Assembly (NCBI RefSeq): GCF_030169785.1
Contig: NZ_CP125854.1
Span: 2,108,001-2,172,000 of the forward strand
DNA from: Bdellovibrio sp. 22V
GTDB lineage: Bacteria; Bdellovibrionota; Bdellovibrionia; Bdellovibrionales; Bdellovibrionaceae
Direction of reading: 5' to 3'
Length of the DNA: 64,000 bases
Shown: piece by piece, positions 7,537 to 16,683 of the stretch
Layout: every line of letters starts with the position of its first letter
Numbering within the stretch: the first letter of the stretch is position 1
Notes under the pieces: generated by a model
Seen by the model: only the letters and a program-made list of their open reading frames with translations
Database searches by the model: none
What the model was told of the DNA's origin: nothing
Made by a program: the position numbers and the translations under genes

Positions 7537-8151
7537 TTAGCGGGAAGATGGTTGGTGTTTTTGCTCTTCCAGGAATTCGTTGAGACGATCAAAAGGTGTT
7601 TCGCGGCGAGAAGCGTATTGCAAAAACTCGACAAGAACGGCCTTGAGGCGATCAACTTGTTTTGGATCTTTGAATTGGTCGTTATCATCGAAAGCTTGAT
7701 CGGCACCGGCGACTCCAAAATAATCGGGCCAAACAAAAGATCCCAGAATGTGGAACGTCACGCGAGAGTGGAGGTTGCCGCGAACGGCCGCTAAACGACC
7801 TGGCGACGCTCCTATAAGACAGATCTGCTTGCGGCGCACGGGCACAGGGTCCAAGCGCGAAAGCCAGTCTATGGCGTTCTTAAACGTCCCGGGAATACTG
7901 CCATTGTATTCGGGACTTGAGATGATCACAGCATCCGCTTCTTCAAATTTTTTTGCCAGCTTCAAAACGCCTTCGGGAACTCCTTGGTTTTCCTCAAGGT
8001 CTCCGTCGTACATTGGCATGGGGAATTCATTGAACTCGTGAAGAGCGACCTCTGTATGGGGAATGCCTCTTACGATATCGGCAGCGATACGAATGAGTTT
8101 TTTATTGTAAGATCCATGGCGAAGTGACGGTGCAAATAAAAAGACTTTCAT
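7537..8151 (-). CDS. NADPH-dependent FMN reductase family protein
   Basis: A 204-residue flavodoxin-fold oxidoreductase. It begins MKVFLFAPSLRHGSYNKKLI, whose S-L-R-x-G-S-x-N segment binds the FMN phosphate, and contains IISSPEYNGSIPGTFKNAIDWLSR, the family signature in which PEYNGS contacts the isoalloxazine ring. Members reduce FMN, quinones, azo dyes or chromate with NAD(P)H in the cytoplasm. It is monocistronic, with the start at ATG 8151. Confidence 0.92.
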   Translation of the reverse strand: MKVFLFAPSLRHGSYNKKLIRIAADIVRGIPHTEVALHEFNEFPMPMYDGDLEENQGVPEGVLKLAKKFEEADAVIISSPEYNGSIPGTFKNAIDWLSRLDPVPVRRKQICLIGASPGRLAAVRGNLHSRVTFHILGSFVWPDYFGVAGADQAFDDNDQFKDPKQVDRLKAVLVEFLQYASRRETPFDRLNEFLEEQKHQPSSR

Positions 8152-8204
8152 ACACGCTCCGTATTTTTCTGATTTAACCTGAAGCCAAAAGTATTCGACA
8201 TATT

Positions 8205-8843
8205 TTATTTCAACATTGATTTTTTGAGTTGAGCAACGCCTTCATCAGCGGGTTTGCCAAGCCAAATAGAAAAGATTTTTTCAATCAAACCCGTTGAGCC
8301 TTTAATCTCAGAAAGGTTGCCTGTCGTTGTTTCATAAAGCACAGCCTCCACACCATCTTTGAGGCGGGCGCCGACAATTGTGAGAGCTTTGCCTTCTTTG
8401 GCTTCGCCGCCTTTTGCAACGGAATCAAGAAACTGTTTTACAGAGGCATCTTCTGTATCAATTTTGTTGGCCTTCAAAGCCTCTTTGAATGACTTTTGTA
8501 CGTTGTCGGCATCGACGTCGCGAAGGAAATGAAGCTGTACTGCGACAGCTTTTTGATCTTTCAGTGACCCCAGAGCTTCAGCGTCCGCTTTTTTGAAACT
8601 TTCGGGAGTGCTGACAAAAAGCTGACCCACGTAAACCTTAACGTTTACGAATACGACTTTCTTGGCGCGTAAGCCTGCTCCAACAGAAGTGAGCTTAAGA
8701 GATTCATTCTCTACGTTCGCCGTTGCGGAAGTCGCAAGAGTCAGGCCTTCCACCTTTTCTCCTTTGCCTTCTGTTGTCAGCAAAGCCGCAGAGGCATTTA
8801 AAGATAAAAGAAGAGTGAATAAAGAGGCGATGAACAGTTTCAT
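8205..8843 (-). CDS. Exported chalcone isomerase-like protein
   Basis: A 212-residue protein with an N-terminal signal peptide (MKLFIASLFTLLLSLNASA). The mature part contains GAGLRAKKVVFVNVKVYVGQLFV and VAVQLHFLRDVDADNVQKSF, typical of bacterial chalcone-isomerase-like (fatty-acid-binding fold) proteins, which are periplasmic. A flavonoid substrate is unlikely here; related proteins bind fatty acids. The gene stands alone with AAAGGA before the start codon. Confidence 0.85.
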   Translation of the reverse strand: MKLFIASLFTLLLSLNASAALLTTEGKGEKVEGLTLATSATANVENESLKLTSVGAGLRAKKVVFVNVKVYVGQLFVSTPESFKKADAEALGSLKDQKAVAVQLHFLRDVDADNVQKSFKEALKANKIDTEDASVKQFLDSVAKGGEAKEGKALTIVGARLKDGVEAVLYETTTGNLSEIKGSTGLIEKIFSIWLGKPADEGVAQLKKSMLK

Positions 8844-8964
8844 TGGGAAATCCTTTCTGTCTTCAATTCACTTAAAAGGATTTGCCTCGAGATATAAAAT
8901 GTCAATGGGGAAAAGTTTTGTTGGCAGGATCGCTTTGGTACATTAAACTTTTTGCTAAAGACGC

Positions 8965-10341
8965 ATGAGTGAGCAACAAAGATCGTCCCCTTTATTCAGG
9001 CAAAAGTTAGAGATCTTGATTCTAAGTGAATCAGATGAAGTTCTTAGTCGTGCCAAACATGTTATTTCGACTCATTTCTTTACGTTTCGTCAGCTGAATT
9101 ACCAGAGTCTGCCGCAGGAGGCTTTGGGTGATCTTCTCAAAGCGCAACTGATTTTATTAGCGCAAGAAACAGATGAACCTTTGGTCGCTTTCGCAACCCG
9201 CGTGGATCGTGTCTTAGATCTGTTTCCTCGCTCGCGCCTAGTGACCGTGATGAGTGCAGCTTCCGCTAAAGAAAATCTCGAAGGCACGCAAAACGTTCGA
9301 GTCACTCCTCTGTCACAGTCCGAGTTTCATTCGAGCTTGAAGTTTGAATATCTCTGTCTTTACCGTTGTCGGTTTCAGTTTTTTGAGATTCAGAATTCCG
9401 ATTTTTTTCCGATGACGACAATGATGCTTCCGGCTTTTGTTCGTTTGGAGCTGAATCAAAGATATTTGGCGGTGCTTTTCAGTAACACGGTTCTTTCAGA
9501 CGAAAAATTCAGTCGTATCGAAAAAGCCTCTGGTCTTTATATTCAGATCAAAGACAGCGAGAAGTACCTGCAGTACATCAATTCTTATTACGACACCTCA
9601 GGAAAGGCGCTGAGGAAACGCGCCCGCGCTTTGTTTTTATGTGTGATCTATTATTCATTGCGTTTGAATGAGATTCTGCTTTTTGATTTTAAAACAAGTA
9701 AAGACGATGAGGTCTCTGCGGCCTACGAAGGATTGAAGAAAGTTGCTGAAGAACTTTTTCAAATCATGCGTGGCGAAGAAAATTTGTGGGACACATTTCG
9801 CGAAGCTGTCTCTGATGAGTTCACGATATTCTGGCGTTCACCTTGGATTGCAACTTATGCGGCTTTGATGTCCTTAAAAAGCGGTCAAGGCGATCCGATG
9901 ACAGCATTTTTAGCGGGACTCTTTGCGGACGTCGGTATTTATGATTTGGAAGAGAAAATCGCGCATCAGTATTTTCTTTCGGATGATAAGAAGATTCCTG
10001 AAGATTCGAGATCCAGTTTTGAAAAGCATCCGCTTTTGTCTTTGAACCGTTGTCTGATCAAAAAACTACCGTTGGATGAGGCTGTGAAAAGCGCGCTTGT
10101 CTGCACGCATGAACGAGCCGATGAGAAGGGCTTTCCGAATCAGGTGCCGGCGGCACAATTGCCCGTCGAGGCGCAGTTGGTTCAGTTTGCGGAGCGCATT
10201 GATCAAGAGGTTCTTACGACAATGCAAAAGAATGGCGTCGGCTTCCGCTTTCTTAAGGAAAAATTGTGGGAAGCGGAAAGTAAAAATCCGGGCGCTTTCA
10301 GTTCCGAATTCTTGTCTGCCATTGCCGAGTCTCTGATTTAA
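8965..10341 (+). CDS. Degenerate HD-GYP protein with receiver-like N-terminus
   Basis: A 458-residue cytoplasmic protein. Residues about 15-115 resemble a receiver fold (LEILILSESDEVLSRAKHVI), but the phospho-acceptor is not evident. Residues about 290-458 align with HD-GYP domains: AFLAGLFADVGIYDLE, FEKHPLLSLNRCL, and THERADEKGFPNQV (from HHERxDGxGYP). The HD dyad is Ala321-Asp322, and GYP is GFP with the first His changed, so catalysis of c-di-GMP hydrolysis is probably lost. Such proteins may act as c-di-GMP or protein-binding scaffolds. The gene starts 121 bases after the divergent chalcone-isomerase-like gene. Confidence 0.8.
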   Translation: MSEQQRSSPLFRQKLEILILSESDEVLSRAKHVISTHFFTFRQLNYQSLPQEALGDLLKAQLILLAQETDEPLVAFATRVDRVLDLFPRSRLVTVMSAASAKENLEGTQNVRVTPLSQSEFHSSLKFEYLCLYRCRFQFFEIQNSDFFPMTTMMLPAFVRLELNQRYLAVLFSNTVLSDEKFSRIEKASGLYIQIKDSEKYLQYINSYYDTSGKALRKRARALFLCVIYYSLRLNEILLFDFKTSKDDEVSAAYEGLKKVAEELFQIMRGEENLWDTFREAVSDEFTIFWRSPWIATYAALMSLKSGQGDPMTAFLAGLFADVGIYDLEEKIAHQYFLSDDKKIPEDSRSSFEKHPLLSLNRCLIKKLPLDEAVKSALVCTHERADEKGFPNQVPAAQLPVEAQLVQFAERIDQEVLTTMQKNGVGFRFLKEKLWEAESKNPGAFSSEFLSAIAESLI

Positions 10342-10449
10342 AGCCGAACCTCTTTGACACCTCTTGTAACATGCAGAATCCTTTTGCGCCCTTGTGCGCT
10401 TTTGCATTTAATGAAATGGCTTTGAAAAACCGCAACAGAGGAGCACAGA

Positions 10450-10932
10450 ATGCTTAAAAAATTGGCGTTGGCACTTTGCTTAATCGCATTTGCTGGCACA
10501 GTGGAAGCCAAAGAACTTACAAACCGTTTGGGCGTGGGCGTAAAAAAGAATACGTCCCTGGATCTGCCAGAGCTTGCAGCCGTTTACTATCCTAATTCCG
10601 ACATCGCATTTGCCGGCGGCTTAGGCGTAGATACTCAAGAAGATGCATCTCGTTTTTCTTTTAATGCGGGCGTTCGCCGCATTGTTTTCAAAGAAGATAA
10701 TATGAACTTCTACATGGGGGGCTCTGTAGGTCTTGTGAATTTCGAGACCCTGGGCGAAAAAGAATCGGGCTTTGAATTGAACGCTCTGTTTGGCGGTGAG
10801 TTCTTCTTGCCTGGTTTGGATTCTTTGGGATTCACATTTGAAGGCGGTGTGGGCGTGATCTCTGCTGACAACGTTCGCTTCAGAACAATCGCTGACGGTC
10901 CGTTCAGCGCTGGAATTATTTTTTACTTCTAA
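10450..10932 (+). CDS. Small outer-membrane beta-barrel protein
   Basis: A 160-residue protein with a signal peptide (MLKKLALALCLIAFAGTVEA) and alternating hydrophobic/glycine strands typical of an 8-stranded barrel (FAGGLGVDT, FYMGGSVGLVNF, FTFEGGVGVI). It ends GIIFYF with a C-terminal Phe, the BAM-recognition signature. No named family recognised. RidA starts 17 bases downstream. Confidence 0.75.
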   Translation: MLKKLALALCLIAFAGTVEAKELTNRLGVGVKKNTSLDLPELAAVYYPNSDIAFAGGLGVDTQEDASRFSFNAGVRRIVFKEDNMNFYMGGSVGLVNFETLGEKESGFELNALFGGEFFLPGLDSLGFTFEGGVGVISADNVRFRTIADGPFSAGIIFYF

Positions 10933-10949
10933 AAAAAGGAATGAAACCG

Positions 10950-11327
10950 ATGAAAAAAGTTATTCATACAGACAATGCTCCGAAGGCGGTAGGCCCTTAC
11001 TCTCAAGCAATTCAAATGGGTGACATGCTTTTCTGTTCTGGACAAATTTCTATCGATCCGAAAACGAACGAAGTTTTTACGGGCGATATTAAAACTCAGA
11101 CAGAGATGGTGATGAAAAATGTCGAAGCGGTTCTTGCGGCATCGGGAATGAATTTCTCGAATATCGTGAAGACGACAATCTTCATCACAAACATGAGCGA
11201 CTTCGCGACTGTGAACGAAGTTTATGCGAAAGCATTCAAAGAGGCACCTCCTGCGCGTTCGACTGTGGGCGTAGCGGCGCTTCCTAAGGGTGTGAACGTG
11301 GAGATCGAAGTCATTGCGCATCGCTAA
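10950..11327 (+). CDS. ridA: RidA family enamine/imine deaminase
   Basis: I use ATG 10950, which has AAAGGA 9 bases upstream and gives the usual N-terminus MKKVIHTDNAPKAVGPYSQA. The 125-residue trimeric RidA fold is complete: LFCSGQISIDPKT, NVEAVLAASG, and PPARSTVGVAALPKGVNVEIE. The Arg of PPARS is the substrate-carboxylate binder of active RidA. It hydrolyses reactive 2-aminoacrylate made by PLP enzymes. The gene overlaps the following DUF218 gene by 14 bases. Confidence 0.93.
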   Translation: MKKVIHTDNAPKAVGPYSQAIQMGDMLFCSGQISIDPKTNEVFTGDIKTQTEMVMKNVEAVLAASGMNFSNIVKTTIFITNMSDFATVNEVYAKAFKEAPPARSTVGVAALPKGVNVEIEVIAHR

Positions 11328-11889
11328 GTCTTTGCTGCGCTCTCGTTCTTTTTGGGTCTTGCTGCTTTTTAGCGGCGTCGTGATTTTTCGTTATTACGGA
11401 GAATTCCAAAAGGTGCAAAATGAGAGCGTGCAATCTTGGATGAAAACTCCTTCTGCTGATTGTGCCGTTGTCCTGACAGGCGGGGCGGGAAGAGTGCGCG
11501 AAGGTTTTGATTTACTCGCGAATCAAAACGTAAAAAAGTTGGTGATTTCAGGCGTGTATTCCAATGCGCGCCTGCGCGAGATCATGCCAGTCTGGTCTTT
11601 TTACGGAAATCTTTCAGAGAATGACGTTGTTTTGGATCGTCGCTCGGAAACGACTTACGGGAATGCCCAACAAAGTCTGCCGATTGTGGAAGCGCTAAAA
11701 TGCCGCGACATCCTGCTGGTGACGTCGCGCTTGCACATGTATCGCTCGTATCGCACTTTTCGTGCGGCCTTTCCTGAAAACATCTACATAAAGAAACACG
11801 CTATGATCGGCGGTCGTTACGAGGCTTCCGTCTGGGAGACGGGCTTTGAAGCGTTGAAATCTTTCTTCTACTCCTTGTGGGCTTACTAA
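11314..11889 (+). CDS. DUF218 (YdcF/SanA/ElyC-like) membrane-anchored protein
   Basis: A 191-residue protein starting at TTG 11314 inside the end of ridA, suggesting translational coupling. One N-terminal transmembrane helix (SFWVLLLFSGVVIFRYY) anchors a periplasmic DUF218 domain: CAVVLTGGAGRVREGFDLL, KLVISGV, SETTYGNAQQSLPIV, ILLVTSRLHMYRSYRTF. Relatives SanA and ElyC affect envelope integrity and peptidoglycan precursor handling at low temperature. The exact reaction is unknown. Confidence 0.88.
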   Translation: MRIAKSLLRSRSFWVLLLFSGVVIFRYYGEFQKVQNESVQSWMKTPSADCAVVLTGGAGRVREGFDLLANQNVKKLVISGVYSNARLREIMPVWSFYGNLSENDVVLDRRSETTYGNAQQSLPIVEALKCRDILLVTSRLHMYRSYRTFRAAFPENIYIKKHAMIGGRYEASVWETGFEALKSFFYSLWAY

Positions 11890-11963
11890 AATCAGGACTT
11901 AGATCTAATCCCTAAAAATCAAAAGAAAACCGATAAGTTTTCTGGAAGATAGAGGGAAGAACT

Positions 11964-12788
11964 ATGACTTCTTTACTGGCGCACGTTGATTCGCTAGGAA
12001 GATTTGTTACGAAGAATTTGGAGTACACGGCACGTGTCCTCCTGATGGTCTATCTTTCGTTGCGTGCCACTCTGCTTGATAAAGCCCAAGGCTTTCGCCA
12101 AATTGTCGGCGTTATTTCCGCACAAATTTATTTCACGGGCTGGCAGGCGTTGCCATTGATCTCGGTTCTTGCTTTGGGCGTGGGCTCCATCATGATCATG
12201 CAGTCTTTGGCCAATCTGACTTTGCTTGGCGGCACACAAATGATCGGAAGCTTTTTGATCGTGATGGTTTTGCGTGAGGCCGGGCCGTTACTTGTGGCTC
12301 TTGTGGTGATCGCACGCTCGGGGACGGCGGTTGCTTCCGAAGTTGGAAATATGCGCGCCAATCGCGAGATCGAAGCCCTTGAGAGCATGGGAATTAATCC
12401 TTTGAGTTTCATTGTTTTCCCGCGTGTCATTGGCGGCATTATCAGCGTGCTTGCCTTGGCTTTCTATTTCAACTTTATCGCCTTGATCGGCGGCTTTCTG
12501 GTCACACGGTTTGTGCAGGATATGCCGTTTGCCTTCTATACGGATTCTTTAATGCGGGCTTTTGCTCAAGAGGACGTGCTGATCTTTCTTCTTAAAAACG
12601 GATTTAGCGGGATGATCATTTTCGTCGTGTCTTGCTATCAAGGCTTGTCGGTAAAGCGCAGTCCGCATGAAGTTCCACAAGTCACCACGCAAGCGGTCGT
12701 TAACAGCATTATCTTCGTAGTTATTTTTAATCTTATGGTTTCAGCTTTGTTTTATTTAAATCAACTTCGCAGTTTAGGGGTGGTCTAA
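11964..12788 (+). CDS. mlaE: MlaE-type ABC transporter permease
   Basis: The 274-residue inner-membrane permease of the Mla/MCE lipid transport system. It has the MlaE signature LREAGPLLVALVVIARSGTAVASEVGNM followed by EIEALESMGINP, and five to six hydrophobic segments. Together with the ATPase and MCE protein downstream it would move phospholipids between inner and outer membranes. The genes overlap by 1 and 4 bases, so this is one operon. No MlaB or MlaC gene is adjacent. Confidence 0.93.
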   Translation: MTSLLAHVDSLGRFVTKNLEYTARVLLMVYLSLRATLLDKAQGFRQIVGVISAQIYFTGWQALPLISVLALGVGSIMIMQSLANLTLLGGTQMIGSFLIVMVLREAGPLLVALVVIARSGTAVASEVGNMRANREIEALESMGINPLSFIVFPRVIGGIISVLALAFYFNFIALIGGFLVTRFVQDMPFAFYTDSLMRAFAQEDVLIFLLKNGFSGMIIFVVSCYQGLSVKRSPHEVPQVTTQAVVNSIIFVVIFNLMVSALFYLNQLRSLGVV

Positions 12789-13498
12789 TGAAAATCGAGA
12801 GTCTTAAATTTGAAGGTGTTTCATTTACACACGAGGGACAAGATCCGATTGTTCACAACGTCGAGTTTGATTTTCCAATGAACGAGATTCACTGGGTCAA
12901 GGCGGAAGAAGGAGCCGGGAAGAGTTCGCTTTTGCAAATTCTAGCAGGCTTGCAAATTCCTCAATCGGGGAAGTACTTGATCAACGGTGAAAATGTTTTG
13001 GAAATGTCTTTTGAAGAATTTTTACCGTATCGCCTGCAAATCGGTTACTCGTTTGACTACGGCGGTTTGATCAACAATCGCACGCTGTTTGATAACTTGA
13101 TGTTGCCTCTTTTGTATCACAAGGTGGTTTCTCCGGAAGAAGCGAAAAAGCGTGTCGTAGACATGTTGAAGGAATTCGGCATGGAAAAATTCGCGCACGA
13201 AAGACCTGCGCACGTGCCAGGCCGCATTCGCAAGCTGACATGTGTTTTAAGAGCCTTGATCATGCGCCCGCAAGTTCTGCTTTTAGATGATCCAAGTGTG
13301 GGGATGGGCCAAGACAGTATTTATACTTTCGTGGATCATATCCATCGCCTGCGCAAAGAAGGCCACTTCAGTCATATTTTTATTAGCTCTTACGATGAGA
13401 AGTTTATGAACCTGTTTGCTTATCAAATTATCCACTTGGATGATGGGCAGCTTTATTACCAAGCAGTGGATCCAGAGAAAAGAGTTGTTCATCTATGA
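12788..13498 (+). CDS. mlaF: MlaF-like ABC ATPase with divergent motifs
   Basis: A 236-residue ABC ATPase paired with the MlaE permease. Walker A is EEGAGKSSLLQILAGL (about residues 38-53). The signature motif LSGGQ is replaced by VPGRIRKL, and Walker B is VLLLDDPS, with Asp instead of the catalytic Glu. The H-loop region reads HIFISSYDEKFM and lacks a clear switch His. These changes suggest slow or altered ATP hydrolysis compared with E. coli MlaF. Its place in the mlaE-mlaD operon leaves little doubt about its partner. Confidence 0.88.
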   Translation: MKIESLKFEGVSFTHEGQDPIVHNVEFDFPMNEIHWVKAEEGAGKSSLLQILAGLQIPQSGKYLINGENVLEMSFEEFLPYRLQIGYSFDYGGLINNRTLFDNLMLPLLYHKVVSPEEAKKRVVDMLKEFGMEKFAHERPAHVPGRIRKLTCVLRALIMRPQVLLLDDPSVGMGQDSIYTFVDHIHRLRKEGHFSHIFISSYDEKFMNLFAYQIIHLDDGQLYYQAVDPEKRVVHL

Positions 13499-14451
13499 TG
13501 AAGGTGAAGTTTAATAAGTTTGAAAGAGTCGCAGGTCTCTTCATTCTCTTGGCTATTGGGGGAGTGTTGCTGACCGCGACCGTTGCAGCGATCAAACAAG
13601 GTTGGTTTGAGCCGAAGGTCCGCTATACGACGACGTTTGAAAATGCTGACGGGATTCATCAGGGAACCTTGGTGCAAATCTCGGGTCTGCGTGCCGGCGC
13701 CGTAGAAACCGTGGAACTGGAAAGCGACAATCGCATTCGCGTGGGATTTTACGTCTTGGGAAAATTCCAGGACCGTATTCGTGAAAACAGCACGGTGCAA
13801 CTGATTCGTCCGTTTATTATCGGGGAAAGAGTGCTCGATCTGTCGGTTGGAAGCGATCGGTTTGAAGTCATTCCAGCGCAAAGTGCGGTGAAGTCTTTAG
13901 AGACCGTGGATCTTATGACATTGATGAGCGGAAAGAACATGAATTCCTACCTTTCAAAATTGGGAGGAATCTTAGAAAGCATGCAAGTGATTGTCGATGC
14001 TTTTGCGGATAAAAGCCGTGCCGAAAGCATGGTGCGTGTGATCGACCGACTTGATCCGTTAATGAAAAATCTGAACACGATGTCGATGGAAGTCATCAAA
14101 CTTTCCAAGCAGGCCACACATGACGATGGCGTGCAAAAGCTTGTCGGCAATTTAGCTGTGACAACCCGGGAGATCAATCGCATCTTGCCTGAGCTCAACG
14201 AACAAAATCCGGAGCTCGCAAAAGATTTGGCAACCATGACGCAGAATCTGGCGGTGGTAACCAAGGCGATCGGACCTGCGGTAAAAGAAGTAGAAACGGA
14301 ATTACCGGGAGCGAGTGTGAAACTCGTTCAGGCTCTCAATGAGACAGTGGTTGTCCTAAAAGCGATGCAAAAGAGCTTCTTTATGCGAGGAAGTGTTCGT
14401 GAAGTGAAAGAAGAAGAAGATGCTTTACGAATGCCGGCTCACACTAAGTAG
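13495..14451 (+). CDS. mlaD: MlaD-like MCE domain protein
   Basis: A 318-residue protein whose ATG overlaps the mlaF stop codon (ATGA). One N-terminal transmembrane helix (VAGLFILLAIGGVLLTATVA) is followed by the MCE domain (residues about 40-115: YTTTFENADGIHQGTLVQISGLRAGAV, then VGFYV). The following 200 residues are largely helical, as in longer MCE proteins that build a hydrophobic tunnel. It binds lipids in the periplasm and couples to MlaEF. Confidence 0.92.
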   Translation: MMKVKFNKFERVAGLFILLAIGGVLLTATVAAIKQGWFEPKVRYTTTFENADGIHQGTLVQISGLRAGAVETVELESDNRIRVGFYVLGKFQDRIRENSTVQLIRPFIIGERVLDLSVGSDRFEVIPAQSAVKSLETVDLMTLMSGKNMNSYLSKLGGILESMQVIVDAFADKSRAESMVRVIDRLDPLMKNLNTMSMEVIKLSKQATHDDGVQKLVGNLAVTTREINRILPELNEQNPELAKDLATMTQNLAVVTKAIGPAVKEVETELPGASVKLVQALNETVVVLKAMQKSFFMRGSVREVKEEEDALRMPAHTK

Positions 14452-14561
14452 ATCTCGTTTCGCCTTGAGATTATAAGGGAACAAATTTTTTTAACCGCCC
14501 TTTAGTAAGTGGCACGAACGCACGATATTACTCTTGCTCACAAATGAAGCAGGGGTGAAAC

Positions 14562-15362
14562 GTGCGATCCTTTTTTCGCGTTGGTATTCTCTTACTCCTG
14601 AACGTTGCGGTACAAAGAACAGAAGCCAAAAATTTAAAAATAGCCTTCGGCAATGGCCGGCCTCCTTATGTTTTTCAAGAACAAGGGAAGTGGAAAGGCA
14701 TCGAAGTTGAAGTCGTCGGCGAAATCTTTCGTCGTTTAGGTCAGAAGTACACTTTCGATAATATGTCTCCGTTGCGCTTGGAAGCCGAAGCCAAACATGG
14801 AAATTCCTACGATGTTGTCGTCGGAGTTCCTTTGGCTTCTGACGGAGCGGTGTTTTATTCGGAGCCTTACGTGTATTTTCAGAACTACGCGATTGCCTTA
14901 AAAAAGAAAAAAGTCGCTGTCAAAAATATTAAGGATCTGCAGCGCTATCGGATCGGAACATGGGTGAATGCCTGGAAAGATCTGGGACCCGCGTTTCGTT
15001 CGACTTACTCTCCGAAAGCGAATGGAGATTTTTCGACGGGCTATAAGGAGTTCGTCAAGCAAGAGGAGCAAAGCGAAGCTTTCTGGAGTGAAAAAATTGA
15101 TGTTATCATCATCGACCGCTACGTTTTCGGGTGGTTTCGCATGGTGCAGGCGGCAAAAGTCGATACGGCGAAAGATATCGAAGTGTTTCGTTTGTTTTCT
15201 GAAAAAATGGCGTCGCATGTCGCTTTTCATGACGAGAAACTTCGGGATTCTTTTAATCGCGAATTGGCGAAGCTTCACGAAAGTGGCGAGTATGAGCGGA
15301 TTGTTCGCAGTTATGTCGGCGAAAGCTTGGCGGCGCTTTTAACGTCTAAAAACATACGATAG
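14562..15362 (+). CDS. Periplasmic solute-binding protein (family 3, amino-acid type)
   Basis: Starts at GTG 14562 behind AGGGGTG. The 266-residue protein has a signal peptide and a bilobed SBP_bac_3 domain: LKIAFGNGRPPYVFQEQGKWKGIEVEVV, YDVVVGVPLASDGAVFYSEPYVYFQNYAIALKK, and a C-terminal FNRELAKLHESGEYERIVRSYVG. The canonical Arg/Asp ligand residues for alpha-amino acids are not clear. No ABC permease or ATPase is adjacent, so it may be a free sensor or scavenging protein, as is common in these bacteria. Confidence 0.85.
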   Translation: MRSFFRVGILLLLNVAVQRTEAKNLKIAFGNGRPPYVFQEQGKWKGIEVEVVGEIFRRLGQKYTFDNMSPLRLEAEAKHGNSYDVVVGVPLASDGAVFYSEPYVYFQNYAIALKKKKVAVKNIKDLQRYRIGTWVNAWKDLGPAFRSTYSPKANGDFSTGYKEFVKQEEQSEAFWSEKIDVIIIDRYVFGWFRMVQAAKVDTAKDIEVFRLFSEKMASHVAFHDEKLRDSFNRELAKLHESGEYERIVRSYVGESLAALLTSKNIR

Positions 15363-15420
15363 CGCTCTATGTCGAGGCAAGAGAGAGGATAATTCTCTTG
15401 AATCCACTTCCTAGCATCTT

Positions 15421-16683
15421 ATGATAGAGGCTATGCTGGTTGGACACTTGTTTCGCCATTTTATTTTCTCTAAAAGAGCCGGGTCTTTGATCCGTCGGAT
15501 CTCTTGGCTTTCCATGGTTGGAATCGCGATCAGCGTGACGGCTTTTCTTGTCGTTTTATTTGTCATGAACGGAATGAATGCCGCCATCAAAAAAAGAATT
15601 CTTGGGTTGGAGCCGCATCTTTACGTGCAGGTTTCCGGCATCACGTCGCCGTCCGTTTTAGAAACACATCCCGTTTATCAAAGACTGCATGAGACTCCGG
15701 AAAACAAAGCCTATGTGTATGAAACTCAAGATGTGATTATTCGCAGTCAAGACGGTCAATTCCGCGGCGGTATTGCGCGCGGAGTGACACGCGAAAGTCT
15801 AGAGCACTTTTCAGAGCAGCTTCAACAAATGGACCGAAAAAATATCGATCGTGAATCACCGGCGTATTTTACCGATCCTCAGGACGTGCCGGACCAGGGC
15901 GAAATCGTGATGGGTGTGGATCTGGCGCAATCGCTAGGCGTTTTTGAGGGGGATTTTGTCACCGTGGTTGCGCCGTCGGGATTGTTATTACCTCCAGGGG
16001 AAACACCTAAGTTCGAGCGAGTGCGTATTAAAAGAATCGTAACGACGAGTCTAGCGGATATCGATTCCCAATATGTTTTCTATCAGCGGGGTAAAGCGCT
16101 GAACTCTTTGGTCGATGAAGGAATGCGCAAGATCGGGATTGAAGCCTGGTTGGCTGACGAATCGCGCATTGAAGACGCAAAAGAAGATTTGATGAAGTTT
16201 AGTGACGTCAGCGTTGAAACCTGGATGGATCGCAACTCAGCTCTTTTGTATGCATTGAAATTAGAGAAGCTGACGATTGGCACCTTTTTAGGTTTGGCCG
16301 GTATGATTGCAGCAAGCTCTATTTTAACTGTTCTTGCTCTATTGCTTTCACAGAAGAAAAGAGATATCGCCATTCTGCGCACGATTGGTTTTTCAGGTCG
16401 GCAGACAGTGAAGACGTTCACGCAGCTGGGATTTATTCTGGCTTTTGTCGGAGTGCTTGTCGGCGTGATCTTAGGCACGGGGGTGGGACTGTATCTGCAG
16501 GCCCATCCGATTCAACTGGGCGCTTCGCAAATCTATTACGATCCGTCGATCCCAGCTCTTGTTGATTACACTTTGATGTTCGCGGTTCTTATTATCAGTG
16601 CTTTGACCGCGTGGTTTGGATCTTATATCCCGGCAAGAACAGCGGCTGAGGTGCAACCCTCAGACGCCTTAAGAATGAAATAA
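15421..16683 (+). CDS. LolC/LolE-type ABC transporter permease (FtsX superfamily)
   Basis: A 420-residue membrane protein with one N-terminal helix (SWLSMVGIAISVTAFLVVLFVMNGM), a periplasmic domain of about 200 residues, and three C-terminal helices with the FtsX signature (KKRDIAILRTIGFSGRQTVKTF, then PARTAAEVQPSDALR). This is the layout of LolC/LolE, which extract outer-membrane lipoproteins. The start is uncertain: ATG 15421 has no clear ribosome site and ATG 15433 has AGAGG very close. No LolD ATPase gene lies nearby. It ends one base before the convergent dapD gene. Confidence 0.88.
   Translation: MIEAMLVGHLFRHFIFSKRAGSLIRRISWLSMVGIAISVTAFLVVLFVMNGMNAAIKKRILGLEPHLYVQVSGITSPSVLETHPVYQRLHETPENKAYVYETQDVIIRSQDGQFRGGIARGVTRESLEHFSEQLQQMDRKNIDRESPAYFTDPQDVPDQGEIVMGVDLAQSLGVFEGDFVTVVAPSGLLLPPGETPKFERVRIKRIVTTSLADIDSQYVFYQRGKALNSLVDEGMRKIGIEAWLADESRIEDAKEDLMKFSDVSVETWMDRNSALLYALKLEKLTIGTFLGLAGMIAASSILTVLALLLSQKKRDIAILRTIGFSGRQTVKTFTQLGFILAFVGVLVGVILGTGVGLYLQAHPIQLGASQIYYDPSIPALVDYTLMFAVLIISALTAWFGSYIPARTAAEVQPSDALRMK

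Noticed and set aside
15421-16683. MacB-type macrolide exporter
   Set aside because: No fused or adjacent ATPase domain and no adaptor gene; the N-terminal helix plus large periplasmic domain fits LolC/E better.
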